Below are positions 31,693 to 40,633 of a stretch of 64,000 nt of DNA, piece after piece (positions within the stretch are counted from its first letter, which is position 1; each line of letters starts with the position of its first letter). The notes beneath the pieces are model-generated. The model worked only from the letters and a program-made list of their open reading frames with translations, was not told the DNA's origin and made no database searches. Both the position numbers and the translations under genes were made by a program. The DNA is from JBIYSM02 sp044759095 (GTDB lineage Bacteria; Bacillota; Bacilli; Brevibacillales; Brevibacillaceae): the NCBI RefSeq assembly GCF_044759095.2, contig NZ_JBIYSM020000005.1:55419-119418 (forward strand), given 5' to 3'.

Positions 31693-33007
31693 ACTTCCAC
31701 AAGTTGCAAAGCATCTCTTTATTGAATATGTACTTCCGATGGTGGCAATTGGTATATTCTTCACGACGCTACCTGATTGGGAACCACGTGATCATTGGAG
31801 TATATTATTCATTTTTACCATGCTTACAATTATCGGCGCGTTTGCTCCAGTTAGCACGTTTAACGCCAGACTTACAGTAAATAATGCGGTCTTTGTTTCG
31901 GGAATTCTCCTTTATGGAACATGGGTTGCAGTATGGGCTGCAGTTGTAGAACTCTTAATTGTAGCTTTTTTATTTAGATATTCTACAAAAAAGGCTCTGG
32001 TGAATAGTGGTCAAATTTTGTTAACACTGTGGATAGTAGGTCACATGTATTCGTGGTTAAAAGGGTATTCGATCCCTTGGATGTTTACTGATCTTGTGTT
32101 GATATCAGTATATTGGTTTACAAACACATGGTTGGCTGCTATCGGCATCTCTCATTTTTTTAATGTAAAATGGTACATAACATTCAATAGCATGGTAAAA
32201 GGTGGCACCTCTACTTACCTTATGCTCATGATAATTGGAGTAATTGGTACTAGACTTGTTGAAGTATATGGCTTTTTTGCAATTATTCCTTTAATCGCAG
32301 CTTTTATTACATTAAACATCGTCTTCCGCCAATACTACGACAGCCTCAACAAACTCCAGCAAAAAGTTGAAGAAGTCAAATCCTTCAACCATAAATTCCT
32401 CACTGCTATGGCCGCCTCCATCGATGCGCGGGACCACTACACGAGCGGCCACTCGCAGCGGGTGGCGCATTGGGGACGAGAGATCGCCATGTCAATCGGC
32501 CTTCCCAAAGAGAAAGTGGACGAGGTTTACTTCGGCGGGATTTTGCACGATATCGGAAAAATTGGAATCGAAGATGAGATCCTGAATAAAGAGGGAAAAT
32601 TAACACCGGAGGAATACGATAAGATTAAACAGCATACGGTGATTGGATATGAAATCATGCAGCAGGCGGGATTGTTCAACGAGCTGCTGCCCGCCATCCG
32701 TTCCCATCACGAGCGGATTGACGGGAGGGGCTATCCGGACGGCCTGTGCGGAGAAGAGATTCCGCTGGTTGCCCGCATCCTCGCCATCTCTGATGCGTTT
32801 GATGCCATGGTGGCTGACCGACCTTATCGCAAAGGTCTGCCGATCGAAAAAGCCCTGGAGGAAATCAAGAAGGGGGCTGGCACGCAATTTGACCAATCGC
32901 TGGCGCATCACTTTATTTCGATTATTGACCGCCTCCCAAAAGAGGAGCTGGAGGCATTTATTCATCAAGACGAACAAAAAAGGCAGCTGCAAGAGGCATT
33001 CAATTAA
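31676..33007 (+). CDS. Membrane HD-GYP protein (putative c-di-GMP phosphodiesterase)
   Basis: This 443-residue protein has an N-terminal region of roughly six membrane helices (about residues 15-210), a short coiled coil (NKLQQKVEEVKSFNHKF), and a C-terminal HD-GYP domain: HYTSGHSQRVAHW, LHDIGKIGI, IRSHHERIDGRGYPDG. All catalytic residues are present. The sensor half is AT-rich, whereas the catalytic half, from about 32325, is GC-rich like the chromosome. The ATG at 31676 overlaps DUF5317 by 17 bp. It probably hydrolyses c-di-GMP under control of a membrane signal (inference). Confidence 0.87.
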   Translation: MLRNIKLPQVAKHLFIEYVLPMVAIGIFFTTLPDWEPRDHWSILFIFTMLTIIGAFAPVSTFNARLTVNNAVFVSGILLYGTWVAVWAAVVELLIVAFLFRYSTKKALVNSGQILLTLWIVGHMYSWLKGYSIPWMFTDLVLISVYWFTNTWLAAIGISHFFNVKWYITFNSMVKGGTSTYLMLMIIGVIGTRLVEVYGFFAIIPLIAAFITLNIVFRQYYDSLNKLQQKVEEVKSFNHKFLTAMAASIDARDHYTSGHSQRVAHWGREIAMSIGLPKEKVDEVYFGGILHDIGKIGIEDEILNKEGKLTPEEYDKIKQHTVIGYEIMQQAGLFNELLPAIRSHHERIDGRGYPDGLCGEEIPLVARILAISDAFDAMVADRPYRKGLPIEKALEEIKKGAGTQFDQSLAHHFISIIDRLPKEELEAFIHQDEQKRQLQEAFN

Positions 33008-33849
33008 GAGTGCCTCTTGTTTTTGCTCGCAACGGGATTCCACAAACGCTCCATATGGATGTCGTCGATCTCATACTTCACTTCCGAAAAGTTGCGGATG
33101 ATGAGCTCCTCCGACACCTTGTTTCCCGTTCGTTTGTCAATGACGATTCGCCAGATTTCATTCTTGCGGTAGTTCTTCCCCTCTTGTTTGAGAAAGACAT
33201 GGTTTCGCTCTTCCAGATGGTAGGCGCAAGGCCAGTCCTCGTTACAAAATATTGCGCCTTTGAGATGCTTGTCGGTGACCCGCATGCGAATCTGGAAGGT
33301 CCGGTCCGTCGGATTGAAAAAGCGCAGGTCAACGTAGTTATAAAAGACGCTCGCCCCGCTGCCAAACGGCAAAACCCGATGGTCGTCGGGAAACGGATCA
33401 AATTGGTGGTGGTGGCGCTCCGCTACTTGCATGGGAGTGTGCAGTCCCATCCAAAACAACAGGTTTGCGAGCTGACAGAGACCTCCGCCTACACCCGTTT
33501 TCACTTCCCCTTGAGAAAGCAGCAGCCCCTCCAGATATCCTTTGCCCGCTGTCGTCTTACCGACCTGTTTCCAAAACGAAAAGGTTTCGCCGGGACGAAT
33601 CAACAGCCCATCCATCGTGGCAATCGCAATGCGCAAATTGACAATCTTGTTTTCCTGCAGCTGCGGTTCTGTGCTTCCCAGCTTTCGGCGCAGAAGCGAT
33701 TGGTGCCGCTTGCAGGTGTACGGCAGATCACGGGCAGAGCGAATGCGTGCAAATCGCTGCCTGCCAAACGTGTCAGCCAGACGCCGGGTAAGTCTCTTTT
33801 GGGCAACGCGCGCGTGATAGAAGAACGGGTGAATCCGAGACCGTTGCAT
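33004..33849 (-). CDS. VanW family protein
   Basis: This 281-residue protein has the VanW pattern NLRIAIATMDGLLIRPGETF, then SFWKQVGKTTAGKGYLEG, GGGLCQLANLLFWMGLHTPM and FDPFPDDHRVLPFGSGASVF. VanW occurs in some vancomycin-resistance clusters but has no proven enzymatic role, and chromosomal copies are common. No signal peptide is evident. ATG at 33849 is chosen for its GAGGGG site; starts at 33867 and 33921 are possible. Its stop overlaps the stop of the HD-GYP gene, leaving no room for a terminator. Confidence 0.85.
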   Translation of the reverse strand: MQRSRIHPFFYHARVAQKRLTRRLADTFGRQRFARIRSARDLPYTCKRHQSLLRRKLGSTEPQLQENKIVNLRIAIATMDGLLIRPGETFSFWKQVGKTTAGKGYLEGLLLSQGEVKTGVGGGLCQLANLLFWMGLHTPMQVAERHHHQFDPFPDDHRVLPFGSGASVFYNYVDLRFFNPTDRTFQIRMRVTDKHLKGAIFCNEDWPCAYHLEERNHVFLKQEGKNYRKNEIWRIVIDKRTGNKVSEELIIRNFSEVKYEIDDIHMERLWNPVASKNKRHS

Positions 33850-33929
33850 GATGGTTTCCCCTCGCATCATTTTTCCTGCGTTCCCTTTATTTGTAACACG
33901 GGAATCGTGAAGGCGAAACAAAGAAATGG

Positions 33930-33958
33930 TTGTATTTTTATAAATCTGTTTGTATAAT
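33930..33958 (+). promoter_or_regulatory. Promoter and probable ARG box region of argGH
   Basis: TTGTAT and TATAAT are spaced by 17 bp, 38 bp before the argG ATG. TTGTATTTTTATAA over the -35 and TGTATAATTACTCATGA over the -10 resemble imperfect ARG boxes, so arginine repression is likely. Confidence 0.65.
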
Positions 33959-33995
33959 TACTCATGAAAAAACCTTCATGCAGGGAGAGAGAAAC

Positions 33996-35255
33996 ATGGC
34001 AAAAGAAAAAATCGTGTTGGCATACTCAGGCGGTTTAGATACATCTGTGGCAATCAAATGGTTGCAGGAAACCTATAACTACGACGTGATTGCGGTCGCA
34101 CTGGATGTAGGCGAAGGGAAGGACCTCGACTTCGTTCAGAAAAAAGCGCTTCAGGTAGGAGCGTTAAAATCAATCGTGGTAGATGCGAAGGAAGCATTTG
34201 CCCAGGAGTTCGTTCTTCCGGCACTGCAAGCGAACGCCATGTACGAAGGGAAATACCCGTTGGTGTCTGCGCTGTCCCGTTACCTGATTTCCCGCGTGCT
34301 TGTGGAAATCGCAGAAAAAGAAGGGGCGGTTGCGGTTGCTCACGGCTGCACAGGAAAAGGTAACGACCAGGTTCGCTTTGACGTCTCTTTCACCTCGCTC
34401 AATCCGAATCTCAAGATCGTAGCGCCCGTGCGTGAGTGGGGCTGGTCCCGCGACGAAGAGATCGAGTACGCGAAAAAGCACAACATTCCGATCCCGATCG
34501 ATCTCGACAACCCGTACAGCATTGACCAAAACCTTTGGGGCAGAAGCTGCGAATGCGGCATCCTGGAAGATCCTTGGGCCGCTCCGCCGGAGGGGGCTTA
34601 CGATCTGACCAAATCCATTGCCGACGCTCCGGAACAACCGGAAGAAATCGAAATCACCTTTGTCAAGGGTGTGCCGACAGCGCTGAACGGCGAAGAGCTG
34701 TCGCTGTCCGAGCTGATTCTCAAGCTGAACAAAATCGCCGGCAACCACGGCGTAGGCCGCATCGACCACGTGGAAAACCGTCTGGTCGGCATCAAGTCCC
34801 GTGAAGTGTACGAAACACCGGCAGCGACTACGCTGATTCTCGCGCACCGTGAACTGGAGTTCCTGACACAGCCTCGTGAAGTGGCGCAGTTCAAACCGAT
34901 TATCGAGCAAAAAATGGCGCAGGTGATTTACGAAGGCCTCTGGTATTCGCCGATTCGCAACGCCCTGCAAGCGTTCATCGAAGAGACACAGCAGCACGTC
35001 ACCGGCGTTGTGCGCGTGAAGCTGCACAAGGGGCACGCGATCGTGGTGGGCAGAAAATCTGCTTCTTCCCTCTACAGCCACGAGCTCGCTACCTATGCAG
35101 CGGGTGACCAGTTTGACCACAAGGCGGCGCTCGGTTTCATCAAGCTGTGGGGTCTGCCGACCAAGGTATACGCGCAAGTGAACGAAGGAGTTCTGCATAA
35201 AGAGAACAAGACCAGCATCAAGATCCTGGATGAAAAGGATGCGATCGTGCAATGA
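33996..35255 (+). CDS. argG: Argininosuccinate synthase
   Basis: ArgG ligates citrulline and aspartate using ATP. The 419 residues have the PP-loop AYSGGLDTSVAIKWL, then GCTGKGNDQVRFDV, and IDQNLWGRSCECG. The ATG at 33996 follows CAGGGAGAG; the in-frame start at 33930 lies in the promoter. Overlap with argH is ATGA. Confidence 0.97.
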   Translation: MAKEKIVLAYSGGLDTSVAIKWLQETYNYDVIAVALDVGEGKDLDFVQKKALQVGALKSIVVDAKEAFAQEFVLPALQANAMYEGKYPLVSALSRYLISRVLVEIAEKEGAVAVAHGCTGKGNDQVRFDVSFTSLNPNLKIVAPVREWGWSRDEEIEYAKKHNIPIPIDLDNPYSIDQNLWGRSCECGILEDPWAAPPEGAYDLTKSIADAPEQPEEIEITFVKGVPTALNGEELSLSELILKLNKIAGNHGVGRIDHVENRLVGIKSREVYETPAATTLILAHRELEFLTQPREVAQFKPIIEQKMAQVIYEGLWYSPIRNALQAFIEETQQHVTGVVRVKLHKGHAIVVGRKSASSLYSHELATYAAGDQFDHKAALGFIKLWGLPTKVYAQVNEGVLHKENKTSIKILDEKDAIVQ

Positions 35256-36697
35256 AACTGTGGGGAGGGCGCTTCACCAAACCGACGAACCAACTCGTAG
35301 ATGAATATACAGCTTCGATTTCGTTCGATCAGCAGATGTGGCGGCAAGATATCGTCGGTAGCCTGGCTCACGTAGCCATGCTTGGTAAGTGTGGCATCCT
35401 GCCGATGGACGAAGTGAAGCAAATTATCGCCGGTCTGAAAAAAGTGAAGGAAAAGATCGAGCGTGGACAGGCAGAGTTTCTCGTTGCGCATGAAGATGTG
35501 CACATGAACATCGAAAAGATGCTGATCGAGGAGATCGGACCGGTAGGGGGCAAACTGCATACCGGGCGCAGCCGCAACGACCAGGTGGCGCTCGACATGC
35601 ACCTCTATCTAAGAGAAAAGCTGATGGAAATCATCCAGCTGGCGATGTACCTGCAGGAAGCGCTATTGGAGCAGGCAGGGCAGCACCTGGACACAGTCAT
35701 GCCGGGGTACACGCACCTGCAGCGGGCGCAGCCGGTATTGTTCGGCTACCACCTGATGGCCTACGTCTCCATGCTGCAGCGCGACATTGAGCGCATGCAG
35801 GAGTGCTGGAAGCGGGTCAACGTGATGCCGCTTGGCGCCGGCGCGCTGGCTGGGACTACCTTCCCGATCGACCGCGAATTCGTCGCCGAGATGCTGCAGT
35901 TCGACGGGGTGTACCTGAACAGCATGGATGCAGTGAGCGACCGCGACTTTATCGTGGAGTTTCTGGCTGATTCCTCGCTGCTCATGGCTCACCTGTCCCG
36001 ACTCTGCGAAGAGCTGGTCATCTGGAGCAGTCAGGAGTTTTCTTTTGTGGAGCTGGACGACGCCTTCTGCACGGGTTCCAGCATCATGCCGCAGAAGAAA
36101 AATCCCGACGTGGCCGAACTGGTGCGGGGAAAAACGGGGCGTGTGTACGGCAACCTGATCGGTCTGTTGACGGTACTGAAAGGTTTGCCGCTGGCCTACA
36201 ACAAAGACATGCAGGAAGACAAGGAAGGCATGTTTGACACCGTAGCCACCCTGCACGGCGCACTTGCCCTGTTAACCCCGATGATTCAGACCATGCAGGT
36301 GAGAACGGAGCGCATGCGTCAGGCGGTCACACAGGACTTTTCAAACGCAACTGATCTGGCAGACTACCTGGTGCGCAAAAACCTGCCGTTCCGTCAGGCG
36401 CATGAAGTGGTGGGCAGAACCGTTCTGTACTGCATCGAACAGAACAAATACCTGCTTGATTTGACCCTGGAAGAATTCCAAAGCTTCTCGCCTGCGATCG
36501 AAGCAGACGTGTACGACATTCTGGCAGTTGAAACGGTCGTTAATGCGCGCAATGTCCTGGGCGGTACCGCCCGCAATCAGGTGGAGGCGCAAATCGCAGC
36601 CTTCCGCGGACGTCTGTCCCAAACGTCGGCGTGGGTCGAGAAAAACAGTCAAAAAGTCATGATTGAATCGCTGGTGGATGTAGGTTCGCCGGCGTAA
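35252..36697 (+). CDS. argH: Argininosuccinate lyase
   Basis: ArgH splits argininosuccinate to arginine and fumarate. The 481-residue fumarase-superfamily enzyme shows HTGRSRNDQVALDMHLYLRE, MPGYTHLQRAQPVLFGYHL, and the signature GSSIMPQKKNPDVAELVRGK. Its start overlaps argG. A terminator follows, so argGH forms a two-gene operon. Confidence 0.97.
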   Translation: MKLWGGRFTKPTNQLVDEYTASISFDQQMWRQDIVGSLAHVAMLGKCGILPMDEVKQIIAGLKKVKEKIERGQAEFLVAHEDVHMNIEKMLIEEIGPVGGKLHTGRSRNDQVALDMHLYLREKLMEIIQLAMYLQEALLEQAGQHLDTVMPGYTHLQRAQPVLFGYHLMAYVSMLQRDIERMQECWKRVNVMPLGAGALAGTTFPIDREFVAEMLQFDGVYLNSMDAVSDRDFIVEFLADSSLLMAHLSRLCEELVIWSSQEFSFVELDDAFCTGSSIMPQKKNPDVAELVRGKTGRVYGNLIGLLTVLKGLPLAYNKDMQEDKEGMFDTVATLHGALALLTPMIQTMQVRTERMRQAVTQDFSNATDLADYLVRKNLPFRQAHEVVGRTVLYCIEQNKYLLDLTLEEFQSFSPAIEADVYDILAVETVVNARNVLGGTARNQVEAQIAAFRGRLSQTSAWVEKNSQKVMIESLVDVGSPA

Positions 36698-36702
36698 CCG
36701 TG

Positions 36703-36738
36703 AAACCACCGAGCCTTCCATGGCTGCGGTGGTTTTTC
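36703..36738 (+). terminator. Rho-independent terminator after argH
   Basis: AAACCACCG...CGGTGGTTT with an inner GCC/GGC pairing is followed by TTTTCT. Confidence 0.88.
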
Positions 36739-36810
36739 TGTAACGTTTTTCCCGCTTGCCGCATCGAAAGGGTCATCCATTAACATGATGAGCAAGGAGG
36801 ATTATCTGAG

Positions 36811-37970
36811 ATGATTCGACAAATCGTCCCCCTGCTGTTGGCGGTCATACTGGCAGTCGGCTGTGTGTCACCAGTGGAGCATCACGGTGAAGGGGTGAAT
36901 TCGTCAACGCACAATGCGGCGCAAGCCCTTTTGATTACTGACGCTTCGGAACCGCTTCGGGGAAAACTCGTCCATTCGCAAACCCTGCAGGACCTGCCGG
37001 GAGACGTTTCTCTCCATTTTGGGCATCATTACAGCTATGCTGTAAGGCCGGACGGGAAGCAAATGGCGGCTATCGTTTGGCCAAGCGGGGAACACAATCG
37101 GAACGGTGAGCTTCATCTCATTGAGCTCGGCGGAGGTTGGAAAGATACAGTCGCGGAAGGCATTTTGCTCGACGACGCAAGCGATCTCTGTTACAGCAAC
37201 GATGGAACTCTGCTTTACTGGACGGAGCCTGTTTCAACCGGTAAGCAGCCTGTCTTTCAGCTGAAACAGTACGATCAGAAGGGAAAGCAGGCAAGGGTCA
37301 TCGTTGCATTTCCGCAAGCGTTTATCCCGCTGCAGCTGCGGGAGCTTCAACATGGGGAAAGACTGGCTGTCTACGGCATTCTGAGCTCAGAAAACGATCA
37401 TGGTGGGAGCGATTGATTGACTGGATTCTTCCCCGAGCCCAGGCAAAAATCATGGCGGGGACGGAGCGGCGTGTGGTTCTTGGCGCAGATGGAGAGCACC
37501 TCTACCTGACGGGCATGCGGCGCGATATCCGCAAGCAGGAGGACGGCAGGGTTCAGCTGAGCGAGACGCCCCTGGGACTGACGGTAGTGGCAACGGACAC
37601 CCTTGCTGTTGTGGATCGGTTTGACCTGCCGGTTGATGACGCGGCTCTATCCCATGACGGCAAGCATCTTCTGCTGACAGGAGGCTGGCTTCAGCAGACT
37701 TCGGGAACGGGCGACACGCAGGAGAAAAAAGGCAGCGGGCTGTACGTTTTTGATGCGGAGCGAATGATGCAGATCGCTCATCTCGAGCCGGAAAAAGCGT
37801 TCTACTTGAGGGGTTTTTCCATTGATGGAACACTGGCATACGTCAGTCATGACGAGGAACAGAAGGAGGCATGGTCTGTCGTGGATGTATCCGCTCAAAA
37901 GATGACAGCTACACGAAAGGCTGATAAATGGTTTATGGACGTCGTGCCAATCGTCCGCGGCCGACAATAA
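36811..37970 (+). pseudogene. Frameshifted lipoprotein with beta-propeller-like repeats
   Basis: Two overlapping frames look like one gene. The first (36811-37416) encodes a lipoprotein signal with ILAVGC (Cys18), then YSYAVRPDGKQMAAIVW-type repeats. The second (to 37970) continues with DAALSHDGKHLLLTGGW and similar repeats of the same kind. In the second frame, coding-like sequence (KRSWWERLIDWILP) extends upstream of any start. Adding one A to the A4 run at about 37391-37394 fuses both into a single protein of about 386 residues. It is either a broken gene or a homopolymer sequencing error. Function unknown. Confidence 0.65.
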
Positions 37971-38074
37971 TAAGAAAACCCACCCAGCATTAGCTAACGC
38001 TTCGCCGGGCGGGGCCCCGAACACTTTTCTAGCGGCTGTATGGGATGTCCAAATTTATAAATTCTTATACACTA
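37971..38074 (-). repeat. Dispersed GC-rich hairpin repeat, copy 3 (full length)
   Basis: Read on the minus strand, it begins GTATAAGAATTTATAAATTT, continues through GGACATCCCATACAGCCGC and TAGAAAAGTGTTCGGGGCC, and ends in the CCCGGCG...GGGTGGGTTTTCTTA hairpin. Its first ~65 bases are practically identical to copy 4. It lies between the broken lipoprotein gene and the alcohol dehydrogenase. Confidence 0.85.
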
Positions 38075-38077
38075 AAA

Positions 38078-38120
38078 AAGACAGCCGTCGCGAGATACCA
38101 TCGCGGCGGCTGCTTTTCTG
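38078..38120. terminator. Terminator hairpin for the alcohol dehydrogenase
   Basis: AGCCGTCGCGA and TCGCGGCGGCT form a long stem. It is flanked by an A-run on the plus-strand left side, which reads as a T-run for the minus-strand gene. Confidence 0.8.
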
Positions 38121-38130
38121 TTGGCGGGGG

Positions 38131-39288
38131 TTACAGGCACATGCGCAAAATCTCGGCGACATCTTCGCTCGTGAGCTTTTTGAATTTCCCGATCGGCCCG
38201 AACGGCACCGCTTTTTGCGCCATCAGCTCCAGGTTTTCATCGCCGATCTGATAGTCAGCCAGTCGGCTCGGCGCACCGATTCTCCGGAAGAATGCCTCCG
38301 TTGCAGCGATCCCTTCCAGAGCGATCTCATCGTCCGATTTTCCGGACGGATCGACACCCCATACCTCTACGGCAAACCGTTTGAAGCGCTCCGCGTTTTC
38401 GCGGTAGACGTATCTCATCCAATTGGGGAAGATAATGGCCAAGCCGCCGCCGTGGGGAATGTCGTACACGGCGCTGACCGCGTGCTCGATGGAGTGGGTG
38501 GCCCAATCGGTTTCTACGCCCATCGGCAGTGTGCCGTTCAAGGCCATTGTCCCGCAATACAGGATATTGGCGCGCGCGTCGTAGTCTTCCGGGTTCGCCA
38601 GCACACGCTCCGCATTTTCCACTACCGTTTTCATGATGGACTCGGCAAAGCGGGTTTGGAGCGGAATCTCCGGCGTATGGGTGAAGTACTGTTCAAACAC
38701 ATGGGACATGATGTCGCAGATGCCGTAAACGGTTTGGTCGCGGGGAACCGAGAATGTATTCTCCGGATCGAGAATGGAGAACGCCGGGAAGGTCGTACCC
38801 GCCCCGTACTTTTCTTTTGTCTCCCAGTTGGTGACGACGCTGCCCCGGTTCATTTCCGAGCCGGTTGCGGCCAGCGTCAAAATGGTGCCAAGCGTAAGCG
38901 CTTTTTCGGGAACCGCCTTGCGCGTGTAAAAGTCCCACACGTCTCCTTCGTACGGAACGCCGACCGCAACAGCTTTCGCGGCATCGATTACACTGCCGCC
39001 GCCGACCGCAAGAATCCAGTCGACGTTTTCCTGACGGCACAGTTCAATCCCTTTTTTCACGGTGGAGAGACGCGGGTTGGGCTCCACTCCGGGCAGCTCC
39101 GTCACTTTGCAGCTTTGTTCATTCAGGATGGACATTACCTTGTCGTACAGGCCGAAGCGTTTGATGCTCCCGCCTCCATACACCAGCAGAATGTTTTTGC
39201 CGTACTGCTCCACCTTTTCTTTCAGGTGGGAGATTTGTCCTCGTCCGAAAATCAGCTCGGTCGGGTTATGGTAAACGAAATTGTTCAT
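38131..39288 (-). CDS. Iron-containing alcohol dehydrogenase (YugJ/BdhA-like)
   Basis: This 385-residue NAD(P)H-dependent group III alcohol dehydrogenase has the nucleotide site VGGGSVIDAAKAVAVG and metal-ligand histidines in THSIEHAVSAVYDIPHGGGL. The start NNFVYHNPTELIFGRGQI and the ends match the butanol-dehydrogenase/YugJ subgroup. It probably reduces aldehydes or ketones; the substrate is unknown. The ATG at 39288 has AGGGAGCGAG upstream. It is a single gene with its own terminator. Confidence 0.92.
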   Translation of the reverse strand: MNNFVYHNPTELIFGRGQISHLKEKVEQYGKNILLVYGGGSIKRFGLYDKVMSILNEQSCKVTELPGVEPNPRLSTVKKGIELCRQENVDWILAVGGGSVIDAAKAVAVGVPYEGDVWDFYTRKAVPEKALTLGTILTLAATGSEMNRGSVVTNWETKEKYGAGTTFPAFSILDPENTFSVPRDQTVYGICDIMSHVFEQYFTHTPEIPLQTRFAESIMKTVVENAERVLANPEDYDARANILYCGTMALNGTLPMGVETDWATHSIEHAVSAVYDIPHGGGLAIIFPNWMRYVYRENAERFKRFAVEVWGVDPSGKSDDEIALEGIAATEAFFRRIGAPSRLADYQIGDENLELMAQKAVPFGPIGKFKKLTSEDVAEILRMCL

Positions 39289-39376
39289 GTCACTCGCTCC
39301 CTTTCTATGTACAGATCCCTTTTCATTTTATCCGATCCAGCGGGTATCAACCAGTTGGCGATGTGCTTCCGTGCAC

Positions 39377-40342
39377 TTATGACCAATGCTGCGGTCGGGT
39401 CTGCAGTGGGTTCCAGCTGTCGGAAGGAGCCGTATAGTCTGCAGTTGCGTACAGGACGTTGCGGGAAATAATCGCAGCTTTGGAGCGAATCATCTCATCC
39501 AGCAGGGGCTGAACAAAAGCGGCAGGCTCTGTTTGGAAGGAATGTCTGCTGAAGTCATGAAACCAGTCGCAGCTCAGCAGATACGAGTGAGCTTCCGCTA
39601 CAGGCAAACCGTTCTTGATGATCAGGGCGTAGGCAAAAATACGCTTGCAGGCGTGCCAGGCCAGCTTTTCCGGTTGAGTGCTCCAGCTTTCCAGCCGCCT
39701 TCTGACTTCGTCGATTGACACCTGTGGCTGCTCAATCGCGGGACCGTGGCCGGAGTAGGCGAAGTCGATCGGCAGAGCGGCCAGCCGGTCAAGCGTGTCC
39801 TGCAAAATGGCAAGGGCGCCGGCTCCTTCCCGAAACATGTTGAGCCATCCTACATCGTTGCGATGAAAGGCATCTCCGCAAATCAGCAAGCGGTGCTCGG
39901 GCAGGTACAAGGAGATGTGGCCAAGCGTATGGCCGGGTGTGTGAATGACCTGGAGAACCGTGTCGCCGGCCGGCAGCTCGTCGCCATCGGTGAGTGTGAT
40001 GTCCACGCGGTAGGGCTCGACGGGCTGATCCAGCCAGTTGGCGCAGCATGCCTCACGATCGCGGCGATTTACCAGTGCCGCCTCCCAGCTGTGGGCCGCG
40101 ATGGGAATGCCGTACGTTTGCTGCAACCCCCAGTTGCCCCCGACGTGATCGCTGTGGTAATGGGTGTTCACGATCAGGGAAAGCGTCTCCGGAGGTACGC
40201 CTGCTGCATGAAGCAGGTGTTTTGTTTCGTCGAAATCGCTGCCGAATCCTGTATCGACGAGAACCGGCTTCGCTCCCTTGATCAGTACGCTGTTGGCGCT
40301 GGGAAATCGACGCTGCCAAAAAACAATGTCTTTTTGTTCCAT
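39377..40342 (-). CDS. Metallo-beta-lactamase-fold hydrolase
   Basis: This 321-residue MBL-fold enzyme has the metal motif NTHYHSDHVGG, then HTPGHTLGHISLYLPEHR, CGDAFH and SGHGPAI, a complete set for a two-metal site. Substrate unknown; thioesterase, lactonase or glyoxalase-like roles are all possible. ATG 40342 is preferred (AGGGAG upstream) over 40378. It is divergent from ftsE. Confidence 0.88.
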   Translation of the reverse strand: MEQKDIVFWQRRFPSANSVLIKGAKPVLVDTGFGSDFDETKHLLHAAGVPPETLSLIVNTHYHSDHVGGNWGLQQTYGIPIAAHSWEAALVNRRDREACCANWLDQPVEPYRVDITLTDGDELPAGDTVLQVIHTPGHTLGHISLYLPEHRLLICGDAFHRNDVGWLNMFREGAGALAILQDTLDRLAALPIDFAYSGHGPAIEQPQVSIDEVRRRLESWSTQPEKLAWHACKRIFAYALIIKNGLPVAEAHSYLLSCDWFHDFSRHSFQTEPAAFVQPLLDEMIRSKAAIISRNVLYATADYTAPSDSWNPLQTRPQHWS

Positions 40343-40511
40343 GTAACTCCCTCTTTTTCGTTCGACTTTCCACATCACTCCTACTCTTTTTATGCAAGAA
40401 AACCCCGAATCCCTCCAAGTATGATCTTCTTATTTTCCGCAACTTTTTACCGAATCCAAGGAGAATCGACAAGAATTGAGAGATTTGGGGGATACATTGA
40501 CGATTTGGGGG

Positions 40512-40520
40512 TGTTATAAT
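40512..40520 (+). promoter_or_regulatory. Extended -10 promoter of ftsE
   Basis: TGTTATAAT gives a TGn extension and a perfect TATAAT. A TTGACG at 40497 is too close (12 bp) to act as -35 with it. Curiously, GATTTGGGGG occurs twice around it. Confidence 0.55.
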
Positions 40521-40633
40521 AGGAGGGACGGTTTGGGCCGCTGTATTTCTACATTTTTTGCCGCTGCTGCCATCCGGGCGCTTTTCCATGATGAAAAAAG
40601 CTTCCGTGTAATGAAGACTAGGATGTGATTTTA

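Noticed and set aside
36811..37970. Two independent genes with a programmed -1 frameshift
   Set aside because: The junction CAGAAAACG is not a canonical X-XXY-YYZ slippery heptamer and no downstream stem stands out; a one-base deletion explains it better.
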